A DNA stretch of 64,000 nt, taken from NCBI GenBank assembly GCA_028641055.1, contig CM054058.1:495131166-495195165 (forward strand). The letters run 5' to 3'. Positions 37,384-48,844 of the stretch are shown piece after piece. The number at the start of each line of letters is the position of its first letter. Within the stretch, counting starts at the first letter, position 1. Source of the stretch: Alopecurus myosuroides. Its lineage: Eukaryota > Streptophyta > Magnoliopsida > Poales > Poaceae. A model generated the notes under the pieces. That model made no database searches. It saw nothing but the letters and a program-made list of their open reading frames with translations, and was not told where the DNA came from. The translations under genes were made by a program, and so were the position numbers.

Positions 37384-38163
37384 TCAGTAGGGAGCTATGG
37401 GAACATCATCTTCGGTGTCTTCAGCATCGTCAGGTCGATCGTAGAGGAAGTAGGTGGACACATCACCTTCATCGAGATAGAATGTCAATCTCCCTGTTGG
37501 ATCCATCTCGTAGCGTTCCACAAGCTGGCCCCATTGCTGACCACTGAAGTATGTTTTTCCATCCTCATGTGTGACTACAACTTTGTGCTGGTGGTCTGGC
37601 ACTCTCAAGCTCACCAAGTTCACCTCGAGAGTTCTAGGGTGGTCCCAAATTGCAACTTGAATATGCTCCAAAATGTCACGCCTGAATCTGCAAGGTATGA
37701 TCTGTAAAAAAAAAAGAAGTACACATTTTTAGTACAAATTTATTGTCAGTTTTCAAAAAGTAGATTGACCGAAACTATATACCAATCTGTTTTCAAACCC
37801 CTTTGGTAGAACAATGGTAAATTTCTTGTTCATGCACTCCTTGTAGCCACACTGTTCACATACATCCATTGCCTGCGGTGGTGCGTTCCATACACTGAAT
37901 TCAGATACACATTTAACCATTTACCATTCAAAAACCAACTTAAATCTAACAATGTACATCTAATTTTGGTGGCTGAATAAACTTAAATCTAACAATGAAA
38001 ATCTAATTTCTAAGTCGATCTACATCTAAAATCACAATAATCATCTAACATATAACTCAATCTACATCTAAACCTAACAATGAAAGGTACGGCGGCCGGG
38101 GAAACTTACCTGCGGCGCGACGGCTGGACGGCGCGAGGACGACGGTGGCGTTTGCGGCGGCAT
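37384..38163 (-). CDS. Small B3-like domain protein, 153 aa
   Basis: Three exons join in phase: 38110-38163 (start MPPQTPPSSSRRP), 37783-37872 and 37384-37701. If the first ATG is not used, the ATG at 37869 gives a 134-residue form. A C-x2-C pair (DVCEQCGYKEC) precedes a B3-type fold: KKFTIVLPKGFENRL, then VNLVSLRVPDHQHKVVV, QQWGQLVERYEM and TGRLTFYLDEGD. The protein ends in an acidic tail (DDAEDTEDD). B3 domains bind DNA in plant transcription factors. This one is a single, short and diverged domain, so DNA binding is inferred from fold only. Another B3-like locus lies 1.4 kb away on the same strand. Confidence 0.65.
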
Positions 38164-38365
38164 TTGTCGCGGCGTCGTTCCGCCGGGTGTCGGTGGGGGA
38201 TCTGGGAGCGGAGAGGGATAGCCGTGGCGGCGGTGGGGAATCGGGGGATGGAGAGGGAGAGGACTCGAGTTCGTGTGTGTAGCAGTTGGTGTGCGTGTAG
38301 CAATCGATTAAATTAGAGTATAAACGGTTTTCCTCAAAATTTTCATCATGTGAATGTGCCTCCAC

Positions 38366-39557
38366 ATTTGATCTTTCGTAAATTGGTCCTTAATGATGAA
38401 GCCAATGATAAACCGTGCCCACCACATTTGATTCCCTCATCCTGGTTAAATGTTGTTGCACCGTGGTGTCGCATGCTGGTGGTCGGTTCGTCCGGTGGTT
38501 GCGAGGCACCTAGGCGACGGATCGTCAAGGATGGTGGTGAGGGTGTGTTTGGGAGAAATCCTTGTCGGAGTACCGATATTAGAGCGGTGTCGCCATCGGG
38601 TGGCATCCTCCCTTCATGAAGGGCATCGCGTGTACCCTGCATCCGCCGCCCTGATGTGCCGGGGGAAACCCTAGAAGCGCGACTATCCATGTTGAAGGTG
38701 TTGATTGGTATTTGACGTCCCGGTGCTAGCAGCTTGGTTGTAGTTTGTAGGTGGGAGCAGTGGTCGTTTCGTCGATCCACTTGCGTCTCCTTTTCTTTTC
38801 TTCTTTTGCGTTTATTGGTTGTCGCCTCAGCCGGCGTTGTATCAAAACTGTTGCACCGGGTGGTTGCTATATTAATATAGCGGTGATTCAGCCTATTTCG
38901 CCAGAGCATGGGGAGAATATCCTGTGATACTAGCCCTCTTGCATGCTACCATGGTACCGTTTCGAATAAATGAAGTTTTGGTGATTCAAAAAAATCTAGG
39001 AAAAATCACGAGTAGAGTTACTACAATGTGTAATAATTTTATGTCCAGATACGAAAGTAATATTGACTAACCAAAAAGACAAATCCAAATGTGAATATAT
39101 AGTGCATATTTGCTGATTTGTACTTTTTGTTTCTCAATGTGTATGTCGAATTTGGACCTGGTTTTTTTTTTTACATCATGTACACAAATTCTTTGCGAAC
39201 ATTAATAATTTTTTCCGGAATTTTATGAAACATCTATAGTTGATTTTTTTAAATGATAGCATGGGAGAACAAGGGGCTAGTATCATTGGATATTTTTTCC
39301 ATTGAGCATGTGTGGTTTGCACCCTTGTTTACATTTTTATGAGTCATAAAATCCAATATGGTAAAGCAAAAATGGTAAAGCTCAGCATAAAAAACAAAAT
39401 GACATCATGAAAGTAGTAAAACTAAAAGAACATAACATTTAAATTGTGTGAGAATTCAACAATCTAATATAGAGTCTTAACACGGTTTTTATATTGTAGC
39501 AACGGGGCTGCATGCATATAGTTGCACATAGAAACCATCAATATCACTGCATTCCTA
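38366..39557. other. Intergenic; possible non-LTR retroposon remnant
   Basis: About 38400-38985 is GC-rich, T/G-skewed and ends in ATTCAAAAAAATC. This resembles the 3' end of a plant LINE or SINE, but I recognise no ORF or promoter boxes. 39000-39557 is AT-rich without signals. Confidence 0.25.
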
Positions 39558-41031
39558 TTACAGACCAACTTCAGGGACATGGGTAGCAAACAAGTAGAGC
39601 CCTTCAGCGCACTGGTATAGCAATAACAGCATCTTGTCACCCTGTTTGAGATGACTTTCCTTCGCCATGAACTCTTTCCACCCGCTTACGCACAAGCGAC
39701 CATCAAGATCAAAAATTGAATATGTCGATGTCACCTCAGTTCTCGGGTAGCAAACAATAGTGATTGTACCATTTCTTGCCATATGTGCAGGAATCAGACG
39801 GCTTGGGATTTTCTGTTGCATGCAAAGACTTATAGTCAAGAAAAAAGCTATCGGGAAATAATCATGTTAAAAGAAAGGAAATTAAATAGAACAAGTGTAC
39901 ACGTATTACTTTGCGCATAAGAGAAGATGTGTTCTTAAAGATTTACCACGTGTTTATTGAAGTTCTCGCTGTTTGTCCAATTCAGAGTATGCAGCACCCC
40001 GACAACCAATTCTGCTTCCTCATACTCTCCAGCTCTGTGGAATAGAACAGTGTAATCCAAGTTTTCAATAGCGTCGATCACCGTCTCCATCATCCTCCAG
40101 TTAATCATGGTCCCATCAGTGCTAGAGAGTGAGTCAACAATGTGACGCCTCTCAGGAGACATGTGGTAGTATGCTGTAAAAATGTAATACGCCTGAAATT
40201 AGTGGATTACACATGCCGCAACCAAGTAATATATTAATGTTTATGTGCACAACATAATTTTTTTGTATTAAGTAAGAACTTACACGGATGGATGATTGGG
40301 TCATTTCCGGTTATGACCTCAGTTTGGCCTCTTTGTGTGTCGTCTTGAAAACAAGCTCCATACCAACTTCAAGTTTGTAAACCCTACTAAATTCTTTCCA
40401 GTAATTTCCCTTCAGAAAGGTTATCCCGTCGATGTTGCTAAGCTCAACTATAAACGATAATCCTTCCTTGGTAATCAGTGTGGCTCAACTATAAATTAGG
40501 GAAAACAACATGCATTCTTAAGAAATATTGTCTGATGTAGCAGGGGATCACCTAAATAAGAGCATGTATTTTATTAAATTATGAGCCAGTAGTAAATTGG
40601 ACTTACTAAAAGTAGATATATCCTACAAGAGTAGCTATTTGTACTTTTTCCTATAATTGGACATTGAAGCAATAGTCCTGTACTGCAAATAACTGAACAT
40701 GCACTCATAGTTTCAGAATGGTACCCTTCAAGTATTGAAATTGCATGTAGGTAGTTCATAAAAAAAACACGTCCATAACTACTAGAGATCACAGTCCCAA
40801 AAAATTTGCTAGCTAGATCAGCTACGTATATTACATCAATGATTAACACATGACACAATGAGTACTAGCTAGGACCGGTAGATATGCTACGTATATTACA
40901 TGTGAATAATCACGAAAAATCCAAATCCAATTTGTACATGAGTAGATTAGAATCCTTACCGTCTTCTCCTCAAATCCCTCTACAAGGGTTATGACGAAAT
41001 AATCAGTCGTCATGTCATCACTGCCACACAT
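39558..41031 (-). pseudogene. Two-domain B3-like gene with a frame break
   Basis: Readable exons: 40960-41031 (ATG at 41031, MCGSDDMTTDYFVITLVEGF); a B3 half near 40284-40490 (LSFIVELSNIDGITFLKGN, YWKEFSRVYKLEVGMELVFK); 39947-40173 (MSPERRHIVDSL, VVGVLHTLNWTNSENFNKHV); and 39558-39812, a second B3 half (KIPSRLIPAHMARNGTITIV, VSGWKEFMAKESHLKQGDKM). The last two exons splice in phase with GT-AG ends. Near 40340-40348 the frame must change by one base to pass from ELVFK to DDTQRGQTEV. The exon that should carry the start of the first B3 domain was not found. REM-like B3 architecture is likely; the locus is either a pseudogene or contains a sequence error. Confidence 0.55.
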
Positions 41032-41337
41032 CCCTAGTTTGTCAAAACAAACTGGACACTGCGAGAAAAAACGAACAAAAACGATCAGATCGGGTGTGAT
41101 AATCACGATCAAAGATGCAAAATGATGCGTAAGATCAAGTTGGCACGTCTTTGGTTGGCTTCATGATCGAAGTGGAGGGTGCGCCGGCCGTAGACTAAAA
41201 ATTCTAGGTCAAACTTGTGCGGAAGGGCAGGCGGCGGCGAACACGTGGCGAGGGAGGCGTGTGAAGTCGGCGGTTTTCTGTGGGAGAATGATTACACGCA
41301 CGCTGCCTTAGGTCAGGCCGTAGACTAGCTGTTTTGA

Positions 41338-41472
41338 TGGGACAAATCGTGGGCCGCGCTGGCCATTGTGTAGGTTTAGTAGATTAAAAATAGGCTTATT
41401 AGTTTAGGCCCACAAACAAGTGAGTACTATGGGACAAATCATGGGCCGCGCTGGCCATTGTGTAGGTTTAGT
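41338..41472. repeat. Direct repeat upstream of the exonuclease gene
   Basis: The block GGGACAAATC(G/A)TGGGCCGC with its continuation through TGTGTAGGTTTAGTAG occurs at about 41338-41381 and again at about 41429-41472, 91 bp apart. It lies 0.2 kb upstream of the start of the exonuclease gene. Confidence 0.85.
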
Positions 41473-41674
41473 AGGTCTATGTACACACACGGCACACGTG
41501 CTTCCCAATTTTTTTCTATCGATTTCACACGGAAACCACTTCGAGTCTGCTCCGTACAGAATTAATATTAATACTCCCCTGTACTTCCATTCGTATTCAC
41601 CACTGCATCTCTTCCAACCGCTGCACTCCAGTCTCTTCTTCTTCCATCCGCTCCCCTCTCTTCTTCTTCCAAGA

Positions 41675-42624
41675 ATGGACGAACAGAAGTATTTCTGCCG
41701 CACGATTAAGGTCCCCATCCATGGCGAGGAAAGCATCGACGTCACGTACACCAACGACCCTGCCGAGGTGCAGCGTGTCGTAGACATGTACGAGCAGTGG
41801 ATTGATAGCGGGGAAGAAAGGTTCATGGGGCTCGATTTCGAGTACACATCCCACAAGGTTGATATCGAGAAGAAGGTCGCCGTCCTTCAGCTTGCATTAC
41901 GCCGCCACGTCCTGGTGTACCATCACTCCAGGTTAAAGTCATTTTTCCTCTTGTTTTCTGCAACTACTACTCATCTGCTCCGCCGCCATGTTCTTGTGAT
42001 TGCTATTTGGTTATTCCTGGTTCTTGTGATTGGTGTTACTACTACTTTTTTCCTCTTTTTTCGGCAACTAGTACTCATCTAGATTTTCTGCAACTAGTAC
42101 TCATCCAGACATGCATGCGTAACAATTTTCTCACGCACTTTTTTCCGGATCGGAGGGAGTAGTACTTTTCTAAACTCTTGTTACTTGTGTACTTCAGTGG
42201 TGACTGGTGGCAATCTGCGACGCTGGCTGATCTTTTTCGTTTTGGCGGCGTCAAATTTGCAAGTGTTGACACCAACAACGACAAGAAAATGTTTGCGAGA
42301 ACCTGGAATTTTTCTATTCCAAAAGAAAATTATGAGGATATCCAAGATTTATACTTTCATGTGTTCAAAGAAAAGAGAGTTGGAATGGCTACCATGGCAG
42401 CAAAATTTATTGATCCCGTCTACAAAAACATGAAGAAGAAGGATTACCGGTGGCACAACTACTGGGACAACCAAATGCTAGACATGGAACACATCACCTA
42501 TGCTGCAATTGATGGGTTCCTCTCCCTAGAGTTGTACCGTAAGCTCAAACCCATGAGTGACGCCAAGAAGGCCGAAGAGGGAGGCAGATCAAGGAGGGCG
42601 AGGGCGACCCACACTTGGCACTAG
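41675..42624 (+). CDS. DEDDy-type 3'-5' exonuclease domain protein
   Basis: Two exons, 41675-41931 and 42198-42624, join in phase (GT-AG) into 227 residues starting MDEQKYFCRTIKVPIHG. The RNase H-like exonuclease fold is shown by MGLDFEY (D54, E56; Exo I) with the following strand KKVAVLQLA, by FASVDTNNDKKMF (Exo II, D114 or D110), and by YAAIDGFLSLELY (Exo III, Y187-x3-D191). All catalytic acidic residues and the DEDDy tyrosine are present. The family includes the WRN exonuclease and plant WEX proteins, which act on nucleic acid 3' ends; the substrate here is unknown. The protein is little more than the catalytic domain, ending in a basic tail (GGRSRRARATHTWH). Intron 1 contains a solitary MITE-like end (GGATCGGAGGGAGTA near 42150). 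Confidence 0.8.
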
Positions 42625-43291
42625 ATCACCTGCTGCGGCGTAGTATATATGCTACTTTTGTTCTTTGTAATTAGAGTATATGTAAAATTATTCGAGTAGT
42701 ATATATGCTACTTTTGAGCTATGGATTAATCTTGGTACTTTTGTTCATATTGCAAGTGCTATATCTAACTAGTAGTGCAAATTATGCTACGTGAAGTCTG
42801 GTTTGAACTCAATGACAACTCTCCCTCGCTGGTGGTGTTCGAGTAGTTCCCTCCTCGAGGCAGAACTAGTCCTGCCGCCATTCTCCTTTGGGTGGTTCGA
42901 CGACTAGGGATGTCAAGATGGAGTTTGTTATTCCTAAGAGGCACCAGCATCTGTGGCGACGCGGCTCTGATCTTTGTTTAGGAAAGGCCTTCTCTTGTGT
43001 TTGGTTGTTGAGTCTGTGGGACAGTTATCGGACTAGCCGGTGTGGAGTGGTGTAAGTGATAGTGTTGCTCGCAACGAACTGTCAAGTTCATGTACTCAAA
43101 CCACTATCTCCTATAAAAATCAGGTGCCAATTGCGTGCCCTCCAAAAAAGAAACAACTCTTTAACAATATTAATAAGCTCTGCTAAACGATAACATAAAA
43201 AGGACATAATGTTTCACATAGTGCATCATGCAGGAGTACTGGAAGCAACACATAGTTTAAACAAAAGAAACATTGTCTTCACAGGCACAAC
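42625..43291. other. Intergenic, possible retroposon debris
   Basis: Contains the 3' end of the exonuclease gene (a repeated TATATGCTACTTTTG at about 42645 and 42703). A GC-rich stretch at about 42780-43100 is similar in style to 38400-38985 but without a clear boundary. No gene is seen. Confidence 0.3.
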
Positions 43292-45612
43292 TTAGAAGAT
43301 CTTCTGAACTGGGCCAGCTTCCATGGGATTAGGTATGAGTGGAACGAGTCTATGCACCTTACGGAAGGTGACTTGTTCTCCCTCCCACTTGTACCTCTTC
43401 CCGTGACACCTTAGCACATCCTGTCTACGCATCTGGATGTAAAGATACGCGGAGTCTCCCTCTTCGTGAGACTGGACAATGCGCCAGTTGGTAGTACGCA
43501 ACTTGCTAAGGAGTACACGCGAAACCATGAAAGACGATGGTCGCTGGTTCGGCTTTACCACAGCTTGAAGAACAAAGTCGGTGTGCACCCCCTTTTGCTC
43601 CTTTAGCTGAAGTATCACCAGATTGGAGACATGGACGTTGCAAGCTGATTTTTCATCAACATTTGGTGATGTTGGAGGTACTTCTTCAACATCTTCATCA
43701 TCTTCTCCAGAGCCTCCATCCCCAGAACCATGACCATCTGACAAGGCCAGTCCGCCATCAGATGACTCTTCTTCAACTCTCGGCTCCTAAAATGCAATAA
43801 GCCAATATGTTAACTGAAAACTGAAGTTGCTCATTCGTTTTTAACTTTTATATCATTTATTGCCGAAGAATTCAAATGGATATGAAATGTACAACCTATA
43901 CTAAACCTAGTATATCATAACCAAATCTGATAATTAGAATCCATGTAGGCATGCACGTTTAATTAACCTAAAAGCTACTGTGTACAATTATTACAAAAGG
44001 AGATATGAAATTGCGGTTGAAATAATTTGAAGATTAACCCAAAAAAGGTTGTAACACCATAAATAGGAGAATCTAGGATGATAACACGCTACACAATTAT
44101 TTCAACATTAGATATGAAGTTGCAGTTGTAATTATTACATGATGAGATATAAAATGGCATTTGAACTAATGTAAATAACAGTTGAGAAATAACAGAATAA
44201 TATTTGAAAGCAAAATCGATCTACTCCCTCTTTCTTTGAATACAAGGCCACTATCAAAAATACAATTTCTATGTATGCTAGACCGCTAACTTTTGCAATG
44301 AGGAATTTTTTTCGATTCTACCACATAGAATGGTGCTCATTGATGTCAATGTGCCATGCAACCATAGAGTAATATGCCCCAGTATTTCATAACAAAAACA
44401 GATACTCCCTCCGATCCATATTAATAGTCGCTAAATCGGATGTATCTAGCACTAAAATATGTCTAGATACATCCGATTTAGCGACCACTAATATGGATCG
44501 GAGGGAGTAACTAAAATCTTGCGCATCAAATTACCCAAGCTATATTAATTGAATTTTATTAAAACATAGTACAGAGTGTACAATTATTAGAAAATGAGAT
44601 ATGAAATTGAAGTTGAAATAATGTGAAGATTATTGCAAGCCAAAATAGGTTGTAACATCATAAATAGGAGAATCTAGAATGATAACACACTGTACAATTA
44701 TTTGAACATTACATATGAAGTTGCAGTTGTAATTATTACATGATAAGATATACAATGGCATTTGAACTAATGTAAATAACAGGTGAGAAATAAAATTGCC
44801 TAGGCACACACGTGCATATATACCAGGTTGTGCTCCAATCCATCAAAAAATAAAAGAAATTTCCTAGGCACACACGTGCATGCAGTACCATCAGGTTGTG
44901 CTCCAATCCACCATAGAACAAAATAAATTTCCTAGGCACACACACGGTACCATCAGGTTGTGCTCCAATCCACCAAAGAACAAAATAAATTTCCTAGGCA
45001 CACACACGGTACCATCAGGTTGTGCTCCAATCCAGCCAAGAACAAAAAAGAGTAAAGTAGCAAACAGCACACATAGAGGTTTCTATCTTAGTTCTCTCAA
45101 CTCACAGAAGTCACAACTCACAACCAAAATAAGTGGCAAACATGAACAACCACATAGTGCAAAGCAAAATCGATCTACTACCAGTCTGTGAATACAAGGG
45201 CATTATCAAAAATACATGGCAAGTTCACTAAAAATAGATCTACTACCTCAGTCGGCGCGGCAGTCGGCGCGGCGGTCGGAGCGTTGGTCAGCTTAGCGGA
45301 GATGGCCCCCCACATGGCATATTCAGCTGATTGGTCGTAGCTTTCGTCAATCTCCTTGTACGCCGCCTCGAGGTCAGATGGCACGGCGGCGTGGGATGGG
45401 CCATCTTCTCCGTCCCTGCTCTTCGTCTTCTTCCGATCTATCTCCGAAGAGACATCACGGAGCGCCTCCTCCACCGGCGTGACCTCTCCGGAAGCAGCAG
45501 CCACTGTACCAGAGCTGGCCGCGGCTGGGACGACAGCAGAAGATGGCTCGCCGACGACGGACGCCACCTCATTACCTTCCTCGGCATCGAAGCTTTCGCG
45601 TGATCTCTTCAT
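43292..45612 (-). CDS. Two-exon gene of unknown function, 286 aa
   Basis: Exon 1 (45247-45612) starts MKRSRESFDAEEGNEVASVV and ends in an Ala/Pro/Thr repeat (APTAAPTAAPTE). Exon 2 (43292-43786) starts EPRVEEESSDGGLAL, passes an acidic Ser/Gly stretch (GSGEDDEDVEEVPP), and then a globular part (VHVSNLVILQLKEQKGVH, MVSRVLLSKLRTTNWRIV, RYKWEGEQVTFRKVHRL). Both junctions are GT/AG and in phase 0, though the donor (GAG|GTAGTAG) is weak. I do not recognise the family. The basic start, low-complexity acidic linker and lack of signal peptide or membrane segment suggest a nuclear or cytosolic protein. If the intron is not spliced, exon 1 runs on to a stop at 45178. The 1.46-kb intron is full of repeats and a MITE. 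Confidence 0.55.
43984..44800. repeat. Direct duplication of about 210 bp in the intron
   Basis: Copies at about 43984-44195 and 44577-44788 share TACAATTATTA(C/G)AAAA, GGTTGTAACA(C/T)CATAAATAG, GAAGTTGCAGTTGTAATT and GGCATTTGAACTAATGTAAA. The MITE at 44405 lies between them. Confidence 0.85.
44405..44507. mobile_element. Stowaway-type MITE, 103 bp
   Basis: It starts CTCCCTCCGATCCATATTA and ends TAATATGGATCGGAGGGAG, nearly perfect inverted repeats through the whole element (TAAATCGGATGTATCTAG against CTAGATACATCCGATTTA). It is flanked by TA at 44403-44404 and 44508-44509. It lies in the intron of the unknown two-exon gene. Confidence 0.95.
44795..45045. repeat. Tandem repeat, 62-68 bp unit, four copies
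   Basis: Units begin TT(G/T)CCTAGGCACACA at 44795, 44860, 44928 and 44990 and share AGGTTGTGCTCCAATCCA. The first two contain CACACGTGCA, a G-box core. In the last two this has changed to CACACGGTAC. Confidence 0.9.
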
Positions 45613-45624
45613 GGCGGATGGGAA

Positions 45625-45880
45625 GGGCAGGGGAACCGTCGAGGGTTTTGCGGTGGAAGTGGAGGGGAGGATGCGTTTTTTGGGGAAAAGTTGATGCAGA
45701 GACGGAGGAAGGAAGGAAGTGGATATGCGTCAAACCGTGTATTTATGGAGTTTCCCTTTTGCTCTCCCTCTGACGCAACGTGCACGCGTGCATCTAGGGT
45801 TTCTTTTTGTATAGTTGTTTTTCCATATTTTTTGCACAAAAATGGCTAAAATTGAAGACTAAAATTGAAGACAAAAATGG
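45625..45880 (-). promoter_or_regulatory. Promoter region of the unknown two-exon gene
   Basis: On the minus strand CTCCATAAATACACGG (about 45735-45750) gives a TATA-like box about 130 bp upstream of the ATG at 45612. Further upstream is a short duplicated AAAATTGAAGAC (45847 and 45861) that borders the tandem array. Confidence 0.4.
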
Positions 45881-47820
45881 CTTACATTCTCATCTCTGCT
45901 GTTTTCCAGGCATCCTAGGTGGAAGGGAACACTGTTCTGGACCGAAAGTGCCCGGAAACGGCTACGACATAAGATTGGTAGGCAACTTGAGAATGGAAGC
46001 AGCTTTTTGAGATCCCACACGTGCAATGTTGCTGAAATGAAGCGACGTTCTTGGAATGCATCATGATTTCGACTTTGGGCATGGGAAACAACAAGTTGGC
46101 CAAGGAAATCCCCGTTTTCGGTCGTTCCTTCCGCTTTCGAAGGCAATATAAAACCAGATCACGCATCGCCCACTCATGGATAGGGGTAACAAGGTGCAGT
46201 GTTGCATGTGGAGTGAGTTGCTTGGAGTGGGTTGTAAGGATGCCCCAGGTGTCGAGGCTGGCATGCAAGAGCGAGAAGCGGCGAGAATCGTCCCGGTTAA
46301 CGTCCGGTGCTTCGACGCCACCCAGCGCAACGGCGGCACCATACAAGTCCTGCAATGGGGTTCAAGCATTTTGTGTGGGCCCACATTGCCAAGTGTGGCT
46401 TACATTCTCATCTCTGCTGTATTCCAGGCATCGTAGTTGGAAGGGAACAATGTTCTGGACCGAAAGTCCCCGGAAACGGCTACGACATAAGATTGGTAGG
46501 CAACTTGAGAATGGAAGCGGCTTTTTGAGATCCCACACGTGCAATGTTGCTGAAATGAAGCGAGGTTCTTGGAATGCATCATGATTTCGACTTTGGGCAT
46601 GGGAAACAACAAGTTGGCCAAGGAAATCCCCGTTTTCGGCCGTTCCTTCCGCTTTCGAAGGCAATATAAAACCAGATCACGCATCGCCCACTCATGGGCA
46701 GGGGTAACAAGGTGAAGTGTTGCATGTGGAGTGAGTTGCTTGGAGTGGGTTGTAAGGATGCCCCAGGTGTCGAGGATGGCATGCAAGAGCGAGAAGCGGC
46801 GAGAATCATCCCGGTTAACGTCCGGTGCTTCGACGCCACCCAGCGCAACGGAGGCACCATACAAGTCTTGCAATGGGGTTCAAGCATTTTGTGTGGGCCA
46901 CATTGCCAAGTGTGGCTTACATTCTCATCTCTGCTGTTTTCCAAGCATCCTAGGCGGAAGGGAACACTGTTCTGGACCGAAAGTGCCCGGAAACGGCTAC
47001 GACATAAGATTGGTAGGCAACTTGAGAATGGAAGCGGCCTTTTGAGATCCCACACGTGCAATGTTGCTGAAATGAAGCGAGCTTCTTGGAATGCATCATG
47101 ATTTCGACTTTGGGCATGGGAAACAACAAGTTGGCCAAGGAAATCCCCGTTTTCGGCCGTTCCTTCCGCTTTCGAAGGCAATATAAAACCAGATCACGCA
47201 TCGCCCACTCATGGGCAGGGGTAACAAGGTGCAGTGTTGCATGTGGAGTGAGTTGCTTGGAGTGGGTTGTAAGGATGCCCCAGGTGTCGAGGCTGGCATG
47301 CAAGAGCGAGAAGCGGCGAGAATCGTCCCGGGTAACGTCCGGTGCTTCGACGCCACCCAGCGCAACGGAGGCACCATACAAGTCCTGCAATGGGGTTCAA
47401 GCATTTTGTGTGGGCCACATTGCCAAGTGTGGCTTACATTCTCATCTCTGCTGTTTTCCAGGCATCCTAGGTGGAAGGGAACACTGTTCTGGACCGAAAG
47501 TGCCCGGAAACGGCTACGACATAAGATTGGTAGGCAACTTGAGAATGGAAGCGGCCTTTTGAGATCCCACACATGCAATATTGCTGAAATGAAGCGAGGT
47601 TCTTGGAATGCATCATGATTTTGACTTTGGGCATGGGAAACAACAAGTTGGCCAAGGAAATCCCCGTTTTCGGCAGTTCCTTCCGCTTTCGAAGGCAATA
47701 TAAAACCAGATCACGCATCGCCCACTCATGGGCAGGGGTAACAAGGTGCAGTGTTGCATGTGGAGTGAGTTGCTTGGAGTGGGTTGTAAGGATGCCCCAG
47801 GTGTCGAGGCTGGCATGCAT
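45881..47820. repeat. Tandem array of a 517-bp unit
   Basis: Units begin CTTACATTCTCATCTCTGCTG at 45881, 46399, 46916 and 47433, giving 518, 517 and 517 bp. The fourth stops at about 47820 after GGCTGGCATGCAT. Copies differ by scattered single bases only. Each has AATATAAAACCAGATCACGC (TATA-like at 46145, 46663, 47180 and 47697). Each is open over 100-200 codons in several frames on both strands, which reflects low stop-codon content rather than a gene. I do not recognise the unit as a named Triticeae satellite. Confidence 0.9.
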
Positions 47821-48018
47821 CATGCCGTCTAGCTTTCTGTAAAACTATCGCCGAATCTATGAATTTGAGCCTATTTCAACGAGTTCGCGTTTTTTAATTA
47901 ATTTTGAGTATTTCTGAACGCAATCACGAGCCAGAATGTAGATTAAAAGCGAAAAGAATGTTTGAATAATGTTGTATGATGCATGTTGAACTAAGTCATT
48001 CCAAAATTTTGGGCAAAT
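47821..48018. other. Junction between the two tandem arrays
   Basis: About 200 bp of AT-rich sequence, starting CATGCCGTCTAGC, with no repeat or gene signal recognised. The first satellite-like unit begins at about 48019. Confidence 0.4.
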
Positions 48019-48844
48019 GTGCTTCAAATGAGGTCTGAAGCTAGGGTAAATCACATATAACAGCATTGTGCGTTGGATTCATGTCATTTTGATATTTTTT
48101 TTGAATTATTTAAGCTCATTTGAAACCATCGCTCTATTCTCATTAGAAATGTGCTCCAAATGAGGTCTGAAGCTAGGGAAGACACCCCCGTTTGAAATTT
48201 CATGAAAAAATCGACCTTGCCAAAATTAACCAAATAAATTTGAGGACCAACTATATCACATATAACAACATTGTGCGTTGGATTCATGTCAGTTTTATTT
48301 TTTTATGAATTATTTATGCTCATCTGCAACCATCGCTCAATTCTCGTGAGAAATGTGCTTCAAATGAGGTCCGAAGCAAGGGTAAATACCCCCGTTTATA
48401 ATTTCATGAAAAATTCGACCTTGCCAAAATTAACCAAATAAATTTGAGGATCAACTATATCACATATAACAACATTGTGCGTTGGATTCATGTCATTTTG
48501 AATTTTTTTGAATTATTTATGCTCATTTGCAACCATCGCTCAATTCTCGTGAGAAGTGTGCTTCAAATGAGGTCCGAAGATAGGGTAAACACCCCCGTTT
48601 ATAATTTCATGAAAAATTCGACCTTGCCAAAATTATCCATAGAAATTTGAGGAGCAACTATATCACATATAACAACGTTGTGCGTTGGATTCATGTCATT
48701 TTGATTTGTTTTGAATTTTTTATGCTCATTTGCAACCATCGCTCAATTCTTGTGAGAAGTGTGCTTCAAATGAGGTCCGAAGATAGGGTAAACACTCCCG
48801 TTTATAATTTCATGAAAAATTCGACCTTGCCAAAATTATCCATA
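48019..48844. repeat. About 204-bp tandem array, left part
   Basis: The landmark GTGCTTCAAATGAGGTC recurs at 48019, 48151, 48355, 48559 and 48761; the later spacings are about 203 bp and the first copy is shortened. A second landmark, TTGTGCGTTGGATTCATGTC, recurs at 48066, 48271, 48475 and 48678. The array stops at the Gypsy element and resumes at 61668. Confidence 0.9.

Noticed and set aside
38346..38909. 187-codon minus-strand ORF as a gene
   Set aside because: No domain, competing frames on the other strand, and the sequence looks like non-LTR retroposon debris.
44795..45045. Repeats with regular spacing as a CRISPR-like array
   Set aside because: The units are directly adjacent without unique spacers and the genome is a plant; it is a simple tandem repeat.
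46051..47700. Many ORFs of 100-200 codons on both strands of the 517-bp array
   Set aside because: They repeat with every unit, overlap in several frames on both strands and have no recognised domain; explained by low stop content of a tandem repeat.
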